DNA from: Castellaniella defragrans_A
Lineage (GTDB): Bacteria; Pseudomonadota; Gammaproteobacteria; Burkholderiales; Burkholderiaceae_B
Length of the DNA stretch: 64,000 nucleotides
Strand: one strand, 5' to 3'
Assembly (NCBI RefSeq): GCF_040394755.1
Contig: NZ_JBEBRQ010000003.1
The first letter of the stretch is position 1; every line of letters starts with the position of its first letter. Made by a program: the position numbers and the translations under genes. Positions 1 to 8,756 of this stretch are shown one piece after another. Below the pieces are notes generated by a model. The model saw only the letters and a list, made by a program, of their open reading frames with translations, searched no databases and was not told the origin of the DNA.

Positions 1-578
1 TCCGGTTTCAAGTAAGGCTCGCTACGACTTCCGTCCTCTTCGAGCTTGTCTTCATCCGTGTATAGAACATCAATGTCCGAGCCATTCTCAATCGCCTGGA
101 CGACAAGCTCCAGAGCCTTCGGCTCCAGGGTATCGTCATGATCCAAGAAGGCAATAAAATGGCCTGTGGCAAACTCAGCCGCAAGATTGGTCGCCCTGGC
201 AATATGCAGATTTTTTGACGACCTGACGATTTTGATGCGGGGGTCAGATCCTCGGTATTTTTCCAATACATGTACGGTTTCCTTCGAGCTAGATGCATCG
301 TCGCACAAACATAGCTCCCAATTCGTATATGTTTGATGCAAAACCGACTCTATCGCCTCATCAAGAATTTTTGCCGGAGTATTGTAAACAGGCACCAAGA
401 TACTTATCCGTGTACTGCCTCGAACTACAGGTCCGTATGAGGCATTCCGCTCAGATGCCTGTGTAGGCCGAACGGCGGTCTTCCCAAGAACCCGTGCAGC
501 TTGCGAGACCGCCATTTTTAAACCTACGGCACGCGCAACAACCAAAAATCGACTGACCAAATGTAGAAATCGCTTCAT
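1..578 (-). CDS. Family 2 glycosyltransferase (3' end beyond window)
   Basis: Incomplete gene running off the left edge; about 192 residues are visible. The N-terminal GT-A fold is clear: the nucleotide-sugar strand LVPVYN at residues 61-66, DDAS at 93-96, the metal-binding DHDD at 146-149, then YTDEDK at 173-178 and a following EPYLKP. YTDEDK plus xxKP is typical of GT2 enzymes of O-antigen clusters, including rhamnosyltransferases. It is the last visible gene of the dTDP-rhamnose/Wzm-Wzt operon, so it probably adds a sugar, perhaps rhamnose, on the cytoplasmic side before ABC export. The start at 578 has GAAG six bases upstream; an in-frame ATG at 584 is the alternative. Acceptor and donor cannot be read from sequence. 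The ~70 residues before the GT domain are not recognised. Confidence 0.85.
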   Translation of the reverse strand, partial: MKRFLHLVSRFLVVARAVGLKMAVSQAARVLGKTAVRPTQASERNASYGPVVRGSTRISILVPVYNTPAKILDEAIESVLHQTYTNWELCLCDDASSSKETVHVLEKYRGSDPRIKIVRSSKNLHIARATNLAAEFATGHFIAFLDHDDTLEPKALELVVQAIENGSDIDVLYTDEDKLEEDGSRSEPYLKP

Positions 579-655
579 TGACATCTTCAAATCTTTTGGG
601 GAAATGTACTTTTCACTTCATAATATATTCAAAACGCATCGCGCAGCATCTCCCC

Positions 656-3600
656 TTATGAATCAGGATTGTATTGCCAGATACGATTCAACTCGGAACG
701 CATCACCTGCATTGTTTTTTCACTGGAAAATAGACTTCCAGAATATGCCAGGCCTTTTTTCCCCAAATCATCCGCATAGCTTCTATCAGAAAATATTTTG
801 CGCATCCCTTCGCGCATTGAAGCAGACAATGGATCGGCCCACAAGTAATGTGGAGGATAGGGTGCGTTGCCTTCTCCAACCTCGACAAGACGATATTCCA
901 GAGGCCATGCTGAGTCAGGGGTCACAAAATCAGCAGCCCCACCATAAGGCGTGGCAATCACGGGTTTTCCCGCTCTCATCGCTTCCAATATAGTCAGCCC
1001 GAGCCCCTCGGATCTGTGCGGTGAAACATAACAATCAATCAGTTGAAAGAGATCATGCATTTCATGATCTTCCAGCGCCCTGTCCATGAAAATTATATCT
1101 GGACGCTGCCGAGCCATCGAAACAAGCTTCTGGATATTAACATCTTCAGGATTTGAATAATGTATTTTGATTAGACAACACGCACCATCATCCGGCCCGA
1201 ATTCTTCAAGATAAGCATTGAGCAATGCCAACGGATTCTTGCGGCCTAGAATGCTCCCCGCATCCGCCGCATAGAAAAAGATAAATCGATCATCGGGGAG
1301 ATCAAAATCATGCCTTTTCATTGAACATGAGGTCTGTGATTGTTCCAGCATTGGACGAACCACACGGACAGGAGTCCTGGACACCGCGGCGACCGATCGT
1401 GCAATGAACTCACTTGCACACCAGATCTCATCGAAACGATGGATTATTTCATGCCATTCAGGTAGGAGGGAAGACAGCTCCCAATATACTATCGCAACGT
1501 TATAGCAGCAGGGCGCCACAAGCTCTCTTAATGGCGCACAGTCGAGCAGACTCGCGTTTGCAAGCAGGTCAAGATTGAGATGAACGATATTGATCGGCTG
1601 CTTATCAATCGATGGATACTCGATGGGCGTTCGACGGAGCCGCTCGAATCCCAAGCGCCATGGAACGACATTGATTGGTATATCGGTCTCCAGCAAACAG
1701 GAGACATAACCTCTCGCGCTGATACTTACGCCATTGACAAACTCCACAGGTCCTATGAAATTGACCCCTAGTTTTTTATGTAAGGGTCTGATCCACGTCC
1801 GCAGGGCGGGGACTTTGTTGGCAGCGGATGTACGCCGCAGATTATTCTCTTTTGCCTTAAGTATGGCGCTCACATCGCATTGGGCAGGCTTGCCTGGCGC
1901 GGCCATTATTTCGATCTTGCTGCCCCATAATGTGGTATCTCGCACTTCAGTTAGACCAATATGGCCATTTTCCTGCGTAGCGATTAGACCAAAGAGGCGT
2001 TCCATTGCATGCGCAGTTTTACCGTCATTACTACCGTCCTCGGCTTCTAGAGATATGCCTGCATCGGTCAACTGTAATAGTTTTTTCAATGTCCGAGGCC
2101 CCATCCAGAACATGGTGCCGGCAAAAAATCCCCATTCGGGCGGCAGCGGCTTTCCTGGATAGAGTTGTCCTGCCAGCTTTTTGAGCTTTGGGCCATTATC
2201 CATGATGAGAGTAGGCCCCGAAACGTATAGATCCTTCGCGCCAACCAGCAATAGGTCGGGGTCGGCCTGGAAACAACGGAGGATGCCACTGACAAGATAC
2301 TTGTTATCCAGCACGCCCTGCAGCATTAGCGTTCGCCACATTTCGGGCAAAGTCTGCCCCTTCTTTGTATGAAGCTTGCAGATCGCAGTGTAATTGCTGG
2401 CCGCGAGTAATGGTAGAACGGTCAAAAATGGGCCAATATCACGTCCGGCGTTACTGGTCGTAAGCACCCTCGCGGCAGGAAACAAACGATGCACCTGCTT
2501 CCGGAGTGCTTCCACATTGGAATCCTCGGATACAGACACATATAAATCAAAGACTATAGGAATATTGCGGAGAAAGAGTACAATCTCGCTCCAAAGATCC
2601 TCATAATAAAGATGCACCACAACTGCGATTTTGACATCTCGAAGCAATATGCCTGGATCGAAGGCTCGTTCCTCCTGTACCAATCCATGCTCAAGATAGT
2701 GGGATAGCAGATTCACATCACGAGAGGCCAACTCTGGATGCTGTGTTAGATACCACTTGCCGTCAAAAAGCGGGGCCGGCTCCCGGTTTTCATATATACC
2801 ACGCCTCAAATAATGAGCAAGCGGATTGATCCCGGTACGAACCACATCTTTATTCCGCATGAGATACCAGCTGGTATCGAATACGGGATTCGGATTCCGC
2901 CTTTCATCAACGCCAAATCTAAGATAATGAACCAATGGGTTTACGCCGGAACTTGCCACATCCGGATATTGCGCCAGATACCAACTTGTAGTGAAAAGCG
3001 GATTGGGGTTGCGCCCTTCGATAGCGCCATGCATTAGGTAATGCCGTATTGGATCCTTGCCTTTTTCCGCAACATCCGGGTACTGTTTCAAATACCAATC
3101 GCAATCAAACAACCCGCTGGCGCAAAGCGATTTACGATCACGCGCAACCATGAGTATCTTCTGTATTGGATCGAATACCAAACGCATCAAATTAGCCAGC
3201 GGCAAGCACACATTGCGCATGAACCAACGCAGCGGGTATGTCAGGCGCCAGATTTTGGAGCTGCGTAGCGCAGCGATCTCCTGCTGCAGCGATGCTATGG
3301 CCTGGCTCTTTTCGGTAATTTCGAGATCGAGGGTTCTGACATGTTGCCGCAACACATCTGCATCGCGTGTTAGTTCGGTGACCCGATGAGATTCCTCAAC
3401 GACGGTTTTCTGTGCCTGCCCCAACCGCTCTGACAACTGCGTTATTTCCTCCAAGGGATTGAATTTCCTTGAACTCCATTGATTATTTGTTTGCGGTGGC
3501 GCCACCGACTCGTATGTTGACAGATCGAAATGACCGGGAACAACTTTCTCCTGCGTTCCCGCAATAACGCGCTTACCCAACAAATTCTCTGCGACCGTTC

Positions 3601-4258
3601 GCTTCCGAACCACACACATTGAGTTTATGAATTCGATGGAATGGATGGAGGCCAATTCCTCGATCTCAAAGTCGAGCCCATATTTATCACGGAATCCGGA
3701 CAGCAAATCCATCGGTGGCTTCTCGATGCCCCAGTGCTCATAGTTGACGATATCGGCCAGATGCTTGAAGAAACCAATGGATGAATATGGATCATACAGG
3801 CCACCATCAAACCCCTCCCAATAGCTGCAGTGCATATCCTCTGCAACAAACAGCCCGCCATCAACGAGATATTTGAAATACCGAACAAAGCTCTGAATGA
3901 TATCTCCAGAGGTGTGCGACCCATCGTCAATGACGATGTCGAATCGATCGGAAATAGCGATAATGCATTCTTGCGTGGCGTCTTTGTTCGCATCGCCAAC
4001 AACAACAGTAATCCGAGGATCATCGTACCGAAGACGCGCACAGTCCGGATTGATGTCGCAACCCACAAGATGCACCGCATTTGGAAAATATTTTCCCCAG
4101 ATATCCAATGACCCGCCATTTTGTACACCTATCTCCAGAAGATTGACGGGATGCTCTTGATAAGGATCGAACAAGCGATCGTATTCTTCCAGATATAAAC
4201 TCCATTTATCGGAAACTTTCCCGGTGTGTTCACGATAGAGTTGCTTTAATTTGGTCAT
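656..4258 (-). CDS. Multidomain methyltransferase / coiled coil / RgpF-like / GT4 glycosyltransferase
   Basis: A 1200-residue cytoplasmic protein with four parts. Residues 1-~225 are a class I SAM methyltransferase related to CmcI/TylF-type enzymes (motif I LEIGVQNGGS 41-50, acidic GCDIN 66-70, DDGSHTSGD 111-119). Residues ~270-345 form a heptad-rich coiled coil. Residues ~380-540 hold four repeats of about 36 residues, each with WYL and a following HYL. Residues ~545-790 match rhamnan-synthesis protein F (RgpF), and ~840-1195 a GT4 transferase with a late EGLGLTILEAMRAGKPVI donor site. Its ATG overlaps the stop of the Wzt gene (ATGA), implying translational coupling. MTase plus coiled coil beside a Wzt with a glycan-binding tail recalls WbdD-type chain terminators, but no kinase is present; that role is inference. 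It could instead be an ordinary multifunctional transferase. Confidence 0.85.
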   Translation of the reverse strand: MTKLKQLYREHTGKVSDKWSLYLEEYDRLFDPYQEHPVNLLEIGVQNGGSLDIWGKYFPNAVHLVGCDINPDCARLRYDDPRITVVVGDANKDATQECIIAISDRFDIVIDDGSHTSGDIIQSFVRYFKYLVDGGLFVAEDMHCSYWEGFDGGLYDPYSSIGFFKHLADIVNYEHWGIEKPPMDLLSGFRDKYGLDFEIEELASIHSIEFINSMCVVRKRTVAENLLGKRVIAGTQEKVVPGHFDLSTYESVAPPQTNNQWSSRKFNPLEEITQLSERLGQAQKTVVEESHRVTELTRDADVLRQHVRTLDLEITEKSQAIASLQQEIAALRSSKIWRLTYPLRWFMRNVCLPLANLMRLVFDPIQKILMVARDRKSLCASGLFDCDWYLKQYPDVAEKGKDPIRHYLMHGAIEGRNPNPLFTTSWYLAQYPDVASSGVNPLVHYLRFGVDERRNPNPVFDTSWYLMRNKDVVRTGINPLAHYLRRGIYENREPAPLFDGKWYLTQHPELASRDVNLLSHYLEHGLVQEERAFDPGILLRDVKIAVVVHLYYEDLWSEIVLFLRNIPIVFDLYVSVSEDSNVEALRKQVHRLFPAARVLTTSNAGRDIGPFLTVLPLLAASNYTAICKLHTKKGQTLPEMWRTLMLQGVLDNKYLVSGILRCFQADPDLLLVGAKDLYVSGPTLIMDNGPKLKKLAGQLYPGKPLPPEWGFFAGTMFWMGPRTLKKLLQLTDAGISLEAEDGSNDGKTAHAMERLFGLIATQENGHIGLTEVRDTTLWGSKIEIMAAPGKPAQCDVSAILKAKENNLRRTSAANKVPALRTWIRPLHKKLGVNFIGPVEFVNGVSISARGYVSCLLETDIPINVVPWRLGFERLRRTPIEYPSIDKQPINIVHLNLDLLANASLLDCAPLRELVAPCCYNVAIVYWELSSLLPEWHEIIHRFDEIWCASEFIARSVAAVSRTPVRVVRPMLEQSQTSCSMKRHDFDLPDDRFIFFYAADAGSILGRKNPLALLNAYLEEFGPDDGACCLIKIHYSNPEDVNIQKLVSMARQRPDIIFMDRALEDHEMHDLFQLIDCYVSPHRSEGLGLTILEAMRAGKPVIATPYGGAADFVTPDSAWPLEYRLVEVGEGNAPYPPHYLWADPLSASMREGMRKIFSDRSYADDLGKKGLAYSGSLFSSEKTMQVMRSELNRIWQYNPDS

Positions 4259-5625
4259 GACGAAGATCTTAGAGATACATGATCGAATCTGATACCAACC
4301 AGCCCCCAGCGCACTTTACTTGACGACACATTGATGAACATGGCGTCGTGGAGCAAATGGTGCTGTACGTTGTTATGCAAATCGCCATCGGCCACAGAGG
4401 CCATTACTGAATACGTGCCGTTGGGAAGCATAGGTAGCGTGAAAACGAACACCCCCTCAAAAACAGTTCCTTTTTCCATCGGCTGCGGGCAATTGGCGGT
4501 GAAGGGCAGGGTGTTCTCTCCGAACAGGTCCTGCCCAAGGCGATCCCGGACGATGAAACCCAATATGGGATGCGGTAAGTCTTGGTTTGCCCTGGCCCTG
4601 ATCCGAAGCTGGACACGCTCCCCGCCTTTCAGCACTGGCGCGCTCTTGCCATCAACCGTTGCAAACTCGATATCGATTATTTCCGCGCCACCGCTTTTCC
4701 ATCCATTTGCCGCATTCAGATTATTTTTGATTCGATTAGAGGATTCGTAATCCAGTATGGCATCTCGTTGGATAGACTCCTCATCGACATCATCAAGCAG
4801 CGCATCACTCTCGAACTCCAGCTTTGCCCCCTGTGTCGATTCGACAGGAGCCAGCTTCGCCTCCTCACCGTAAATTTCTTGCAGCGTATACTGCAGATAG
4901 GCCTCCGAGATAGCTTTTGATTCCCCCATCCGCACAATCTTTCCATTGCCAAGCCATATTGCGGACTTGCAAAGGTTCAATACCGAACCCATATCGTGGC
5001 TTACAAACAGCAGGGTTCCGCTCTTTTGGAATTCACGAATGAAACGCATGCATTTCTGCGTGAATACGGCATCGCCAACGGCCAATGCTTCATCAATGAC
5101 GAGTATATCGGCATCCACATGCGCAATGACGGCAAAGGCAAGACGCACATACATGCCGCTGGAGTAAGTCTTGACTGGATGGTCGAGATGCTCTCCAATA
5201 TCCGCAAACATGGCAATTTTATTGAACCTGGCATCTACTTGTTCAGTGCTAAGTCCATACAAAGAAGCAGCCATATAGACATTCTCGCGCCCAGTAAACT
5301 CCGGGTTGAAGCCAGCCCCCAGCTCCAATAAAGCCGCAACCTTCCCATTCACGGTGATGTGGCCTAACGTAGGATTCAGAGTGCCGCAAATCATCTGCAG
5401 CAACGTTGACTTACCCGAACCGTTGCGACCAATGATGCCCACTGTTTCACCTTTAAGTACAGTGAAGGATACGTCGCGCAAGGCCCAGAATTCGTGAAAT
5501 AGCGCTTTTTTCCCCCGAAGAAACATTTGTAGAAGCCGGTCGCGTGGCTTGTCGAAAATAGGATAAGCCTTACCAAGACCCTCCACGCGAATGGCTATAT
5601 CGCCAGCAGAAACCTCAGATGACAT
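4255..5625 (-). CDS. wzt: Wzt, O-polysaccharide ABC exporter ATPase with carbohydrate-binding tail
   Basis: ATPase of an ABC-2 exporter that moves undecaprenyl-PP-linked polysaccharide across the inner membrane. Visible: Walker A GRNGSGKST 66-74, the family-typical ELGAGFNPEFTGREN, signature YSSGM 154-158, Walker B ILVIDEA 174-180, H-loop His210. After a linker, residues ~300-456 look like the Wzt_C beta-sandwich that binds the modified non-reducing end of the chain in O8/O9a-type systems. The chosen start (MSSEV) lies 54 bases inside the longest frame: it has AAAGGG upstream and gives the usual N-terminus. It overlaps the wzm end by 11 bp and the next gene by 4 bp. The tail suggests that only capped or terminated chains are exported. 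Confidence 0.93.
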   Translation of the reverse strand: MSSEVSAGDIAIRVEGLGKAYPIFDKPRDRLLQMFLRGKKALFHEFWALRDVSFTVLKGETVGIIGRNGSGKSTLLQMICGTLNPTLGHITVNGKVAALLELGAGFNPEFTGRENVYMAASLYGLSTEQVDARFNKIAMFADIGEHLDHPVKTYSSGMYVRLAFAVIAHVDADILVIDEALAVGDAVFTQKCMRFIREFQKSGTLLFVSHDMGSVLNLCKSAIWLGNGKIVRMGESKAISEAYLQYTLQEIYGEEAKLAPVESTQGAKLEFESDALLDDVDEESIQRDAILDYESSNRIKNNLNAANGWKSGGAEIIDIEFATVDGKSAPVLKGGERVQLRIRARANQDLPHPILGFIVRDRLGQDLFGENTLPFTANCPQPMEKGTVFEGVFVFTLPMLPNGTYSVMASVADGDLHNNVQHHLLHDAMFINVSSSKVRWGLVGIRFDHVSLRSSS

Positions 5626-6433
5626 CCGCGAACCCTTTACGTGTTTTCTGAAACCATGCAAAACCAAGCACGGCTGCAAAAAAACAGCCGGCCAGATACA
5701 TCAGATATCGGCCCGGGTCCGGCACAGTGCCCCAATACAGAATCTCACGGATCTGACTTATCGCCGGCGCAAGCGGATTAAGTACCAACAACGGCCGATA
5801 TTTTTCTGGAAGCGCCTCGATGGGGAAAAAAATAGGCGAAAGAAACATCAGCACCGTCGTCAGGATTCCAACCAGCTGGCTGATGTCTCGCAAATACACG
5901 CCGAGCGAGGCAAGCCCCCATCCCAATCCGACTATCAGTAATATCAAAGGAAACAACACGAAAGGAAGGAGCAATACGGTAAAATGCGGCGGACCGATTA
6001 CGATGGCATAGAATATGAGCCATACAAAAGCGCTGATGAGGGCATGGAATAATGCTGACCCAATGGCAACCCAGGGCAGGACCTCCAGCGGGAATATGAC
6101 TTTCTTCACATAATTCGCGTTAGAAAGAACCAGGCTTGGCGAGCGATTGAAGCATTCAGCAAAAAGGTTGAATACGATCATTCCCGCAAAAAGGATTAGC
6201 GCAAATTCGGCCCTTGACTCACTACCCCCGCTCCACCGAACCTTGAACACGACACTGAATACGAACGTATAGACCGCCAGCATGAAGACCGGATTGAAAA
6301 ACGACCAGAGCAATCCAAGCATGGACCCTCGATAACGGCCGATAACCTCTCTTTTTGCGAGGGCGAGAATCAAGCGTCTATTCCGCCACAAACTCGCCAC
6401 CATTTCGCGGGGTGATGCACTGAAGTGTTGCAT
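5615..6433 (-). CDS. wzm: Wzm, O-polysaccharide ABC exporter permease
   Basis: 272 residues, the normal length for ABC-2 polysaccharide permeases. The N-terminal amphipathic segment with KREVIGRYRGSMLG is the family hallmark, followed by about six hydrophobic segments and the VYLRDISQLVGILTTVLMFLSPIFFP region typical of Wzm/KpsM-like proteins. It forms the channel half of the exporter with the Wzt encoded directly downstream (11-bp overlap). Its ATG shares one base with the rmlC stop, so the whole rml-wzm-wzt block should be translated as a coupled unit. Confidence 0.94.
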   Translation of the reverse strand: MQHFSASPREMVASLWRNRRLILALAKREVIGRYRGSMLGLLWSFFNPVFMLAVYTFVFSVVFKVRWSGGSESRAEFALILFAGMIVFNLFAECFNRSPSLVLSNANYVKKVIFPLEVLPWVAIGSALFHALISAFVWLIFYAIVIGPPHFTVLLLPFVLFPLILLIVGLGWGLASLGVYLRDISQLVGILTTVLMFLSPIFFPIEALPEKYRPLLVLNPLAPAISQIREILYWGTVPDPGRYLMYLAGCFFAAVLGFAWFQKTRKGFADVI

Positions 6434-6978
6434 CAGGCGAATACCTCGGCATTGACCAGCAGGATTGCCGCCTTGTCTTTGTCAGAGAGCAGCGGCTCAC
6501 CGGCGAAAGGCCATTCGATCCCGATTGCGGGGTCGCGCCATGAGATACCTCGCTCAAACCGCGGCGCATAATAATCCGTGGTCTTGTACAAGAATTCCGC
6601 CGTATCCGACAGCACGACAAACCCATGCGCAAACCCCTCCGGCACCCAAAGCTGTTTCTTGTTTTCGGCACTGAGCCTTTCCCCAACCCATTTCCCAAAA
6701 CTAGGCGAATTCTTGCGAATATCCACCGCCACATCGAATACTTCACCAACAACAACTCTGACCAATTTCCCCTGAGGTTGCTGGATCTGGTAGTGCAAAC
6801 CGCGCAATACATTCCGAGCCGATTTGGAGTGATTGTCTTGCACAAAGGTCACTTTACGGCCAATCGCCTCCTCGAATTCCGCATGATTGAAACTCTCGAA
6901 AAAGAACCCCCGATCGTCCCCAAAAACCTTGGGTTCGAAAAGGATCACATCTGGAATGGCAAGCCGGGTCGCTTTCAT
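6433..6978 (-). CDS. rfbC: dTDP-4-dehydrorhamnose 3,5-epimerase (RmlC/RfbC)
   Basis: 181 residues, the family length. Converts dTDP-4-dehydro-6-deoxy-D-glucose to the L-rhamno form, third step of dTDP-L-rhamnose synthesis. Cupin fold; the catalytic-base region RGLHYQ is at 59-64 (His62) with Lys71 in GKLVRVVVGEVFDVAVD, and WVPEGFAHGF marks the second half. The start (MKATRLAIPD) was placed 216 bases inside the longest frame because the extra N-terminus only reads through the end of rfbA; this leaves a 2-bp gap to rfbA. Confidence 0.96.
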   Translation of the reverse strand: MKATRLAIPDVILFEPKVFGDDRGFFFESFNHAEFEEAIGRKVTFVQDNHSKSARNVLRGLHYQIQQPQGKLVRVVVGEVFDVAVDIRKNSPSFGKWVGERLSAENKKQLWVPEGFAHGFVVLSDTAEFLYKTTDYYAPRFERGISWRDPAIGIEWPFAGEPLLSDKDKAAILLVNAEVFA

Positions 6979-6980
6979 GA

Positions 6981-7862
6981 CTATTTGACCTCCCTGGCAA
7001 TCTGCATGAGATACTTCCCATACCCATTCTTGCTCAACGGCTTGGCCAACTTCCGGACCTGCTCCGCATCGATCCACTTCTGCCGGAACGCAATTTCCTC
7101 CGGGCAGGCAACCTTCAACCCCTGGCGGTTCTCCAGGGTGGCAATGAACTGCCCCGCCTCCAGCAAGGATTCGTGCGTGCCGGTGTCCAGCCACGCGTAG
7201 CCGCGGCCCATGATTTCGACATTCAATGTGCCCTGCTCCAGATAGAGGCGATTCAGGTCGGTGATCTCCAGTTCACCCCGGGCGGAGGGCTTCAGGTCTT
7301 TTGCCAGACCGACCACCTGGTTGTCGCAGAAATAGAGTCCCGTGACGGCATAATTGGATTTGGGCTTGGCCGGTTTTTCCTCCAGTGACAGCACCCGGCC
7401 ATCCTCGTTGAACTCGGCCACGCCGTAGCGCTCAGGGTCCTGGACGCGATAGGCGAACACGCTCGCGCCTTCAATGCGCTGCATGGCATTGCCCAGCAGC
7501 CGATGAAAGTCGTGCCCGTAAAAGATGTTGTCGCCCAGCACCAGGGCCGATGGGCCGTTGCCCACGAAATCCGCGCCGATGATGAATGCCTGCGCCAGCC
7601 CATCGGGGCTGGGCTGCACGGCGTACTGCAGGTTCAGCCCCCACTGGCTGCCATCGCCCAGCAGCTGCTCGAAGCGCGGCGTGTCTTGCGGGGTGGAGAT
7701 GATCAGGATGTCGCGGATGCCGGCCAGCATCAGGGTGGACAGCGGGTAATACACCATGGGCTTGTCGTACACCGGCAGCAGTTGCTTGCTGACGGCCAGG
7801 GTGGCGGGGTGCAGGCGCGTGCCGGATCCGCCGGCCAGGATGATGCCTTTGCGTTGTGTCAC
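6981..7862 (-). CDS. rfbA: Glucose-1-phosphate thymidylyltransferase (RmlA/RfbA)
   Basis: 293 residues. Makes dTDP-glucose from dTTP and glucose-1-phosphate, the committed step to dTDP-L-rhamnose. The pyrophosphorylase signature GGSGTRL is at 11-17, followed by SKQLLPVYDKPMVYYPLSTL and the product-binding GDNIFYG. Allosteric feedback by dTDP-rhamnose is known for the family. The gene lies 3 bp after rfbD and 2 bp before rfbC in a tight B-D-A-C cluster. Confidence 0.97.
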   Translation of the reverse strand: MTQRKGIILAGGSGTRLHPATLAVSKQLLPVYDKPMVYYPLSTLMLAGIRDILIISTPQDTPRFEQLLGDGSQWGLNLQYAVQPSPDGLAQAFIIGADFVGNGPSALVLGDNIFYGHDFHRLLGNAMQRIEGASVFAYRVQDPERYGVAEFNEDGRVLSLEEKPAKPKSNYAVTGLYFCDNQVVGLAKDLKPSARGELEITDLNRLYLEQGTLNVEIMGRGYAWLDTGTHESLLEAGQFIATLENRQGLKVACPEEIAFRQKWIDAEQVRKLAKPLSKNGYGKYLMQIAREVK

Positions 7863-7865
7863 GGT

Positions 7866-8756
7866 TTACTTCTCCAGAATCTCTGCCAACATGCGGGCGA
7901 CGCCCGTTTGCCAATGCGGCAGGGTCAAGCCAAATGTGGTTTGCAGTCGATGGGTGTCCAGGCGCGAATTGCGCGGCCGTTGGGCGGGGGTGGGAAAGGC
8001 GCTGGTGGGCACGGGCTGGATGGCGTCCGCCGCCACTTTCAGGTCCACCCCATAGGCGCGAGCGATGTCCAGTACGTAGCAGGCGTAGCCATGCCAGGAG
8101 GTTTCTCCGCCCGCCACCAGGTGATACAGGCCGGCGGTTGCCGGCCGATCCTGCGCGGCGCGCAGGGCGTGGGCGGTGACGTCGGCCAGCAGATCGGCCC
8201 CGGTGGGTGCGCCGATCTGATCGTCGATCACGGTCAGGGCGTCCCGCTCGCGGGCCAGGCGCAGCATGGTTTTGGCGAAGTTGCCGCCGCGCGCGGCATA
8301 CACCCAGCTGGTGCGAAAAATCAGGTGCCGGCAGCCCGAGTCCCGAATGGCAATCTCGCCGTCCAGCTTGCTGCGGCCATAGACATTCAAAGGTCCGGTC
8401 GTATCGGTCTCGACCCAGGGGGTGCTGCCGCTGCCGTCAAATACATAGTCGGTGGAATAATGCACCAGCCATGCGCCCAGGCGATTGGCCTCGGTCGCCA
8501 GCAGGGCCGGAGCCAGCGTATTCAACTGGCGGGCCAGATCGGGTTCGCTTTCGGCCTTGTCCACGGCGGTGTGGGCGGCCGCGTTCACGATGACGTCGGG
8601 GGCGATGCCGCGCACAGTCTGCTTGACCTCGTCCAGGCGGGTGTAGTCCCCGCCCGGCGTGTCGCGGCCCAGGGCGATCAGCTCACCCAGCGGCGCCAGG
8701 CTGCGTTGCAGTTCCCATCCTAACTGGCCGCACTTTCCCAGCAGCAATATCCTCAT
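7866..8756 (-). CDS. rfbD: dTDP-4-dehydrorhamnose reductase (RmlD/RfbD)
   Basis: 296 residues. NAD(P)H-dependent last step giving dTDP-L-rhamnose. SDR fold: nucleotide loop GKCGQLG 7-13 (an unusual Cys; most homologs have GxxGQLG), STDYVF 101-106, catalytic YGRSK with Tyr126/Lys130, and RTSWVYA. The start MRILLLG is set 33 bases inside the longest frame: it places the Rossmann strand at the N-terminus and overlaps the rfbB stop as ATGA. Confidence 0.96.
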   Translation of the reverse strand: MRILLLGKCGQLGWELQRSLAPLGELIALGRDTPGGDYTRLDEVKQTVRGIAPDVIVNAAAHTAVDKAESEPDLARQLNTLAPALLATEANRLGAWLVHYSTDYVFDGSGSTPWVETDTTGPLNVYGRSKLDGEIAIRDSGCRHLIFRTSWVYAARGGNFAKTMLRLARERDALTVIDDQIGAPTGADLLADVTAHALRAAQDRPATAGLYHLVAGGETSWHGYACYVLDIARAYGVDLKVAADAIQPVPTSAFPTPAQRPRNSRLDTHRLQTTFGLTLPHWQTGVARMLAEILEK

